From NCBI GenBank assembly GCA_009760855.2, contig WPIO01000010.1, positions 5,424,501 through 5,488,500 of the forward strand: a DNA stretch of 64,000 nucleotides. Reading direction: 5' to 3'. The DNA is from Cristatella mucedo. Lineage: Eukaryota; Bryozoa; Phylactolaemata; Cristatellidae. Shown here piece after piece: positions 60,501 to 64,000 of this stretch. Within the stretch, counting starts at the first letter, position 1. Each line of letters begins with the position of its first letter. The notes under the pieces were generated by a model. It was not told the DNA's origin, did not search any database, and saw only the letters and a list, made by a program, of their open reading frames with translations. Position numbers and translations under genes: made by a program.

Positions 60501-60914
60501 ACCAGCAATCCGACAGCCAAAAATACGTCTGCAAGAACATTTTACATTGCCGACTATACAGCTTCAGCGTGCACGCGCGCATGCACACCAAGACACTTTG
60601 TCTCTACGCACTGCGAATCATGAGGGAAAATACGAGTCACCGGAAGCGTTGTACTACACGGCAGTGCAAATGACCACCCATTGCCAGCTCACTGGGCAGC
60701 ATGAAAAGGCGGAGCCGGAAATAGCGTAACGGCACGCGAAAGCAGACCCTCATACACCTAGCTATATAGTTCGTTCTCGCCTGGCTCAACTGCCAGACGC
60801 TTGTGCATGGCTTCATTTCTTACCAACATCTTTAGCTTCGGGCACCGTTCTAGATGTCGCTGATACCGTGTACAGAGCCACAACTGCCGCAGCGAGCAGT
60901 TTTCCTATGCCCAT
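41886..60914 (-). CDS. SMPDL3: Acid sphingomyelinase-like phosphodiesterase, complete, 6 exons
   Basis: Exons on the minus strand are 60914-60824, 56483-56270, 54828-54581, 52954-52791, 48165-47985 and 42553-41886. They sum to 1566 nt (521 residues plus TGA), with consistent phases and GT-AG borders. The order is signal peptide, calcineurin-like metallophosphoesterase core, C-terminal Cys-containing ASM domain, Thr/Ser/His-rich stalk, membrane helix and basic tail. Metal motifs are all present: VTDFHFD, WTGD, GNHD, AHVPPG and YGHAHTD. Relatives are secreted or surface zinc enzymes that cleave nucleotide and related phosphodiesters; the substrate here is unknown. No saposin domain precedes the catalytic core, so this is SMPDL3-type rather than SMPD1. 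It is about 65 residues longer than vertebrate SMPDL3A/B because of the added C-terminus. Confidence 0.93.
42893..43218 (-). mobile_element. SINE family 1 copy, reverse, split by insertion
   Basis: Left piece 42893-42931 (GATTTAACAGCCTCATTTG, the reversed 3' end) and right piece from about 43138 (CGCCCACTGCAGATTTCG..ACCACGACCTTAGTCGTG). They are separated by the AAGATGG repeat at 42932-43120. Confidence 0.75.
42932..43120 (+). repeat. AAGATGG-bearing repeat, copy 2, three motifs
   Basis: Three spaced AAGATGG units (near 42971, 43000, 43024) where copy 1 at 8465 has one, then GTCTTCCGTGA, GAACTACTATG and AAGTCCACAGGCAG. AAGATGGCGCC resembles the YY1-type motif. Confidence 0.65.
43770..44110 (+). 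mobile_element. LINE A remnant, forward
   Basis: GATCTGCACTGGCTCCCAATCA, ACTTTGAGGTCCTTGTATTC and CTCAAATCTTTTGAAGACCC match the C-terminal region. The remainder follows at 44465 after about 350 bp of other sequence. Confidence 0.65.
44465..44700 (+). mobile_element. LINE A 3' end, forward
   Basis: TGCGTGCTAACACTGTGCATG, CATGTCACCCCTAACCATG, AGAGATTGAGTTCTCTGAGGG, (ATT)n. Probably the same insertion as 43770-44110. Confidence 0.8.
45270..45910 (+). mobile_element. LINE B remnant
   Basis: Decayed RT: CTGCTTGATCTCTGGCAGCATT, then in one frame AYGIGNDVYADELQRHLSLKP, SESTAMDKINAHIADIQ and NSLKLNNDEAKLSLM. The YADD site reads YADE and many stops are present. Confidence 0.8.
46373..47068 (+). other. 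Long unassigned ORF, 231 codons
   Basis: Open from ATG 46373 to TAA, inside SMPDL3 intron 5 on the opposite strand. Ser/Thr/Ala-rich with no recognisable motif, no obvious splice context and no repeat partner in this window. An ORF of this length is borderline for chance in 64 kb, so it is noted without a function. Confidence 0.2.
47109..47555 (+). mobile_element. Solo LTR, copy 3
   Basis: TGTGAAGGAAC to GGGCTGTCA, flanked by AAATC (47104-47108) and AAATA (47556-47560), a 5-bp duplication with one change. GAATATAAGGGC and AATAAAGG are kept. A GATGACTCGGCA-type unit is duplicated near 47214-47240. Confidence 0.85.
47985..48165 (-). CDS. SMPDL3: SMPDL3 exon 5, AHVPPG and GHAH
   Basis: Acceptor AATTTTTAG|GTC, donor TTCAG|GTGAGC. 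VYVTAHVPPG holds the fifth metal-site His and SDVIAGQFYGHAHTDSF the final GHxH, almost word for word as in vertebrate SMPDL3. Confidence 0.95.
48166..49705. other. SMPDL3 intron 4, right part
   Basis: AT-rich unique-looking sequence. No feature seen. Confidence 0.45.
49706..49835 (+). mobile_element. SINE family 2 copy, best preserved
   Basis: GGTTTGGCCCAGTGGTTACAG (A box), GGCCGAGGTCGTGAGCTCGAGCC (B-box region), then AAAGCACCTGAATAGAGATT, AAGTTCTCTTAGGGCGCTAT and ACAAATGAACT, the LINE A-type end. Confidence 0.82.
50750..52660 (+). mobile_element. Possible decayed R2-like LINE (restriction-like endonuclease type)
   Basis: No intact frame, but the order near the end fits R2-group elements. 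CCIC at about 52149 (one frame) is followed, after a shift, by HCPAQEHTRFHVLCHC and MIRARHDMYV, like the CxxC...ETxxHVLxxC...RHDxV block. Then DLVVEDHETWGIAYDLT at about 52370 is like the PDLVV...DVT core of the endonuclease. Upstream 50750-52100 has fragmentary ORFs on both strands. Boundaries unknown; chance resemblance not excluded. Confidence 0.4.
52791..52954 (-). CDS. SMPDL3: SMPDL3 exon 4, SLNTALYY
   Basis: Acceptor TGTTACAG|GT, donor AAAG|GTACGT. It encodes GGYYS and LMVVSLNTALYY, a strand conserved in the family, then PAEQLTWLEKQL, a helix of the core. Confidence 0.93.
53000..54081. other. SMPDL3 intron 3, nothing recognised
   Basis: A run of A at 53341 and short ORFs only. Confidence 0.45.
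54082..54240 (-). mobile_element. SINE family 1 copy, reverse, with inverted B-box
   Basis: Reverse SINE (GATTCAACAGCCTCTTCTG tail). Its B-box region is present twice in opposite orientation: 54176-54188 and 54207-54219 are perfect 13-bp complements, extended by GCCCA/TGGGC outside. Confidence 0.78.
54581..54828 (-). CDS. SMPDL3: SMPDL3 exon 3, GD and GNHD motifs
   Basis: Acceptor TTTTTTTCAG|T, donor ACCG|GTAATG. It completes WTGD and carries SFGNHDVHPSG, the bridging Asp and the Asn/His ligands. It also has several Asn-x-Ser/Thr sites, as expected for a secretory protein. Confidence 0.94.
55310..55370 (+). repeat. Perfect 21-bp inverted repeat, 19-nt loop
   Basis: Arms 55310-55330 and 55350-55370 are exact complements (left arm starts TTTACTTAAAG and ends ACAGTGC). 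The loop, and the sequence just before the left arm, both contain ACATACCTTT. In SMPDL3 intron 2. It could be a small hairpin RNA precursor or a replication snap-back scar. Confidence 0.9.
55400..56269. other. SMPDL3 intron 2 remainder
   Basis: Plain intron; no other structure found. Confidence 0.45.
56270..56483 (-). CDS. SMPDL3: SMPDL3 exon 2, first metal motif
   Basis: Acceptor GCTTGCAG|GC, donor ACAGG|GTAAGC. YFWQVTDFHFDANYS supplies the first Asp-x-His metal ligands; GDFRCDSPW and FIIWTG follow, with the conserved Cys pair region. Ends in phase 2. Confidence 0.94.
57317..57680 (-). other. GC-rich stretch with overlapping ORFs, SMPDL3 intron 1
   Basis: Two minus frames stay open for about 100-116 codons (one contains RLRQLARCVGLEDGLDP, another an Arg-rich run). 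A plus frame is open over 57103-57399. Open frames on both strands fit high GC better than a gene. No family recognised. Confidence 0.2.
57755..58045 (+). mobile_element. LINE B 3' fragment B2
   Basis: CAGCTGTTCCATTCCTCTGC, CCCAGACTGTGGAACATGCT, ACTGTTGGCTACCAAATG, GCTGCTTAGGCTGTCAGTGC: same order as the last 300 bp of B1. Confidence 0.85.
58048..58120 (-). mobile_element. LINE A tail between two LINE B pieces
   Basis: TAGTAATAATAACACTTATC, AACTCAATCTCCCTCTAGGT, TTTGCTGCAAAGG: reversed LINE A end, about 70 bp. Confidence 0.75.
58125..58855 (+). mobile_element. LINE B 3' fragment B3
   Basis: GTCGTTTTCGAACGCTGCC, then [39 protein letters not shown] and the B-type 3' end TAACTGCACTATACAAAACTC with CATTACATTACATTA at the end. 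Confidence 0.88.
58862..59205 (-). mobile_element. LINE A fragment, reverse
   Basis: AGTGGTAGCATGGTCAATAAAC to TTTGAGGTTTGTATGAGG; lacks the last 90 bp and the tail, and directly joins the end of LINE B3. Confidence 0.82.
59275..59617 (+). mobile_element. LINE A 3' end, forward
   Basis: GCTCCGAAAGCCTGGAACTC, ACATTTAAAAAGAACCTTG, CATTTAGTGGGTCCTTAAG, ATTATTATTAT end. It overlaps in element coordinates with the reversed copy before it, so it is a second insertion, not twin priming. Confidence 0.78.
59787..60290 (-). CDS. Unassigned minus-strand ORF in SMPDL3 intron 1
   Basis: The frame is open for about 160 codons on the minus strand and ends at TAG 59787. It contains the runs VKLKRRLFTSRCHMKHYF, VTVRRLVLCCCLKRRPYP and SGSLYVRKHL. 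A possible acceptor (GCTATTAG) lies near 60252. Just upstream (60300-60530) another minus frame reads protein-like (VIRWLLQSYLNGVGLYGALA) after a TTCTTGCAG. I recognise no family. It could be a nested gene, an old gene copy or chance. Confidence 0.25.
60824..60914 (-). CDS. SMPDL3: SMPDL3 exon 1, signal peptide
   Basis: The minus-strand ATG at 60914 opens MGIGKLLAAAVVALYTVSA, a short basic start and hydrophobic core with small residues at the likely cleavage site. It ends GTTG|GTAAGAA in phase 1, which fits the next exon exactly (G|GC gives Gly before YFWQVTD). Confidence 0.85.
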
Positions 60915-62068
60915 GGCAGTATCTGAAAATGGTAAACTTCGTTGAGCTGTTCGCGCCGACCTGTAATTCGTCAAGCTTCTGGTCACGTCAAGGCTGGAAT
61001 ACTGCGGCTCGTTTGAGGGCAGGCCGAGCCATGTGAAGCACCATTGGCATCAAAAGGAAGCTAATAAGCAGAAGCATGGTAGCTGAGACCCACCAATGCT
61101 ATTGCCAGCTCCCCCAAAGGAGTCGTTTTATAGCCGACGGCTCGCTGAGCTAAGTTTAGGTTGAAGCAAGCATGTGAGAATGTAAACACCTTGTGAGCGT
61201 AACGTGACCTTAGAACTGGTCGTGTCAAGGTCACTCACTCTTGCTCCTCCCCCGAGATTGGTCTTTGGGTTATCGCACATGAATAACTTAAAAAGTAAGA
61301 TAGCATGAATTTTTTAATAGGCATATTAAAAACAATGGCACTATTTGGATTCGAATGTGGATTTTCTGAGATGGTCTACAGCTCTATAATGGGAGTCCGT
61401 GACTGAACCGGGAAGTCACGCTCGGAACGCCCAGTACATAGTCCAGCCAATGAACACCTCGGAAAGACCTCATAGCCTATGCCTCATTTCGACGGAAGAA
61501 TTATAAATACGCCCGCGGCGGTCGAGTCTGACCTTTACCGTTCTTTGCTTTGTAGCCCTTTCGCACTGTAGGGCTTTTTAATCCTATGTAAGAGATCCCT
61601 ACGCTACTGTTCATCGACTCGATGCTCGGCAGAGAGATGCACGAGGAACTAACTGAAGGAGGAGGGAAGTACGTGATGGCCAAACAGCACTGAATTCTAG
61701 ACTCCTACTTTAAAACACGTGGCGCCCGCTTGCCATAGCTCCCGCAGTAGTTTTTTGCGAGACCGGTGATGAGAGCAGATTGGAAGGAGGGCTGTCTAAT
61801 TGCTGTCCAAAGGACGATCGTTCGCCGATTACGATTGTCAGCGGACAGTTGACTTGGGTGACATTATTTTCTGCGGTTCCTGGAATCGCTCATGATGCAG
61901 TAGCTAGAATTAAGTAAAAGTTGTGTTTTAATCGATAGATCTTCAAATTTGCTGTTCAGTACACACCACTGTACGGCGGTCGCACTCGTCGATGAGTCGG
62001 ATAGAAAGACTTTCTGAGCTGGTTCGCTAACTGCCTGTTTGCTTCGCTCTGGAGTCCATAGGAATGTA

Positions 62069-62069
<1 letters not shown>
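60915..62069. other. SMPDL3 5' flank
   Basis: Expected promoter region of SMPDL3 (minus strand). An ATTGG (CCAAT on the minus strand) lies near 61257. A minus ORF at 61501-61683 opens MAITYFPPPSVSSSCISLP but is unassigned. Confidence 0.35.
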
Positions 62070-62158
<89 letters not shown>

Positions 62159-62168
62159 CACACACACG
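62070..62168 (+). repeat. (CA)n with (CACG)n core
   Basis: About 100 bp; a central block alternates CACG. Long Cys/Val-rich ORFs over it are artefacts. Confidence 0.95.
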
Positions 62169-62779
62169 CATGCAGTATACATAAAGTGCATATACACTGT
62201 ATATGAGAGCACCTGCATGTGACAGCATAAGGCTGCAGTAAGATGCCATTTATCTCCTGCATATAAATTCAATCGATGTGACGATTTATTGCTGAAACTT
62301 TCTCCTAGCGTTTTGAAAGGGCCGCTCTGTATTCCGAAATCGCCTGGTTTGACATTAAAAAAAGCTAGAACTCACTTGCTGCAAAAACCTCAAAGAAGAA
62401 ACAAAGTGCATTCAAACTCGTAAAATCGTGGCGGGAGTAGTTTTCAAGATAAAGCCTTCAAACCCTTGCAAAGACACTCGATGTTTAAGTTCTACATGTA
62501 AAGTATTCAGTCATGACTAATACTTATCATCCTACTCGTATCTAATCTTAGAAAGAAATATAAAGGTCTGTAACTTTGGACCCTGCACTGAGTAATACAC
62601 AAAGTCTGTAAGAACTTCATCAGCAGAGAGGTAGAAACAAGAGCTCCAAGAATTGACTTGATTCTAGCATCGACTATGCCACTTGCATTTAATGTTGTCC
62701 TTAACACTAAATTCCTCCTATATCTCCTATATCTCAGATTTTTTCAATCTCCTTTCAATTCTCTGTTAAATGAATTAGT

Positions 62780-63960
62780 CTTTCCTCTTTATGGGTAATT
62801 TTAACGTTCATTTTGACAGAATAACTGACTCCCGAAGTGCCGAATTTCGATTACTGACTGACTCATTCTCTCTTGTAGCACATGCCCAAGACCCTACCGT
62901 CAACCAAATTCACACACTCCACGACTATATGCTATCCTCCCCACTCATTTTCAAATTCTGCACATCTGAGCAAATGCAGATCTCATTCCACATATAGTGT
63001 GTGCCATCGTACGCATCCAAAACTATCTTTAAATCGCGAAAACTCAAAACCCTTGCTATTGATGCTGTCCCCGCTAGAATATATTCTTTTCCCCTGCTTC
63101 TCAGTCGCCCTTCCGACCTGTCATCATCGGTAGGTTCCTAAAGGACGACAGTAAATGACATGCTTAACGAGCTGGCACCGCTGAGTAAGGACACCCTATC
63201 CTCGCTCAGACGGCCTATGGTTTACCGCAGACATTAAACTAGCTAGGCCTACTAAGTGCAAGATTGAAAAACCATAAGCAAAGTGAGGACTGACTGTCTA
63301 TGGACAAGCATACGAGGACTAATGTAGATCGTACCAATCAATCCTAGCAAAGGCTAAGTCTAGCTTCTATAAAAATATTGTTGATTCACAGATGCACAAT
63401 TCAGAAATGCTGATGTCTACCATCAACCGTCTTCTTCACCGCTGCCAGGTTAGCTCCTTACCTTACTCCTTGCCTAGTTATTCCTGTGATAAACTAGCTG
63501 ATCAGTTCTCTTAGTATCAGTAGTTACTTTTTCAACGAGATGGGCAAGATCAGCGAGTCCATCCCTAGGGTGGCAGCATTCCCTATGGAATCGTGTCCCT
63601 TAATTCCGTGCAGCACCTCAATGTCTTCATTCAAGGAGACCACGAGTGACCTCATCTTGAAGTTCATCCCAATCAAAGAGGGCTACTAGTCCTCTAGACT
63701 CTATTCCTAATTTCCTGCCTCTTAGATGCGTGGAACTGCTGCTGCCGACCATAATATCATAAATACGACATTTGGACTCAGATAACGTACCAACAACTTT
63801 CAAAAAAGCTGTAGTCAGGCCACTACTCAAGAAAGCAACAGTATTTCAGGAGATCTTGATCGACTTCCGACCAGTTTAACCTGTACCATTTCTATCAAAG
63901 ACTAGAACGAGTCGTGGCATGCCAGCTGGAATCTAAATACTAAAACCACGTAAGAATTTC
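62780..63960 (+). mobile_element. LINE A copy A10, endonuclease to RT start
   Basis: The only copy here keeping part of the endonuclease: GNFNVHFDRITDSRSAEF (the GDFN motif) followed by LLTDSFSL. Then the linker, GGCCTATGGTTTACCGCAGAC, GCTAAGTCTAGCTTCTATA and the start of RT (TTTCAAAAAAGCTGTAGTC). Many stops. Homology fades at about 63950, near the window end. Confidence 0.82.
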
Positions 63961-64000
63961 AGTTTACTTTTGTTGTTTGGTATAAATGTTATTCTGAAAT

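Noticed and set aside
61501-61683. Minus-strand ORF upstream of SMPDL3 as a new first exon
   Set aside because: SMPDL3 already has a well-formed signal-peptide exon at 60914-60824 with matching phase; no other support.
61864-62272. Cys/Val-rich ORFs near 62 kb and similar ones at 37.2 kb and 32.4 kb
   Set aside because: Translations of (CA)n/(TG)n microsatellites.

Overview
The window is animal-type nuclear DNA. It holds three multi-exon genes with GT-AG introns, embedded in a dense, layered deposit of retrotransposon copies. Gene content and exon phases are metazoan. The retroelement mix (APE-type CR1/L2-like LINEs with ATTATT tails, tRNA-like SINEs, solo LTRs, long CA/TG, GA/CT and TA microsatellites) suggests a marine or early-branching invertebrate, but the species cannot be fixed from sequence alone. 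No bacterial operon, CRISPR array, rRNA or free-standing tRNA gene is visible.

Left part (1-10.9 kb): the 3' half of an adenosine deaminase gene (ADA, + strand). Five exons at 5529-10867 carry the His/Glu/His/Asp metal-site and catalytic motifs and the stop codon. The 5' exons were not found and probably lie before position 1 or in unrecognised sequence. The 5' 4.3 kb is mainly reverse-oriented LINE remnants.

Middle (17.4-29.6 kb): a complete six-exon NADH-cytochrome b5 reductase-like gene (CYB5RL type, + strand, 314 residues). It has an N-terminal Cys-rich oxidoreductase-like motif, an FAD half and an NADH half. Its introns hold large LINE insertions. The acceptor of its last exon sits at the very end of a LINE 3' tail.

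Right part (41.9-60.9 kb): a complete six-exon acid sphingomyelinase-like phosphodiesterase gene (SMPDL3 family, - strand, 521 residues). It has a signal peptide, all metal-binding motifs and an unusual C-terminal membrane segment with a basic tail. Intron 1 contains unassigned ORFs.

Mobile DNA: LINE family A (about 20 copies or fragments, both strands), LINE family B (4 fragments), a probable decayed R2-like LINE with a restriction-like endonuclease, two SINE families, three solo LTRs of one family, a second LTR-like repeat pair, and a small repeat carrying AAGATGG motifs. SINE family 2 ends in the same hairpin-like 3' sequence as LINE A, the expected sign of a SINE mobilised by that LINE. 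Two LINE A copies share the same disabling frameshift and stop.

The genes do not form one pathway: ADA acts in purine salvage, CYB5RL is a flavin electron-transfer enzyme and SMPDL3 is an exported or lysosomal phosphodiesterase. The best leads are the LINE-derived splice acceptor, the transmembrane SMPDL3, a perfect 21-bp intronic hairpin, the SINE-LINE tail sharing and the snap-back SINE copies.
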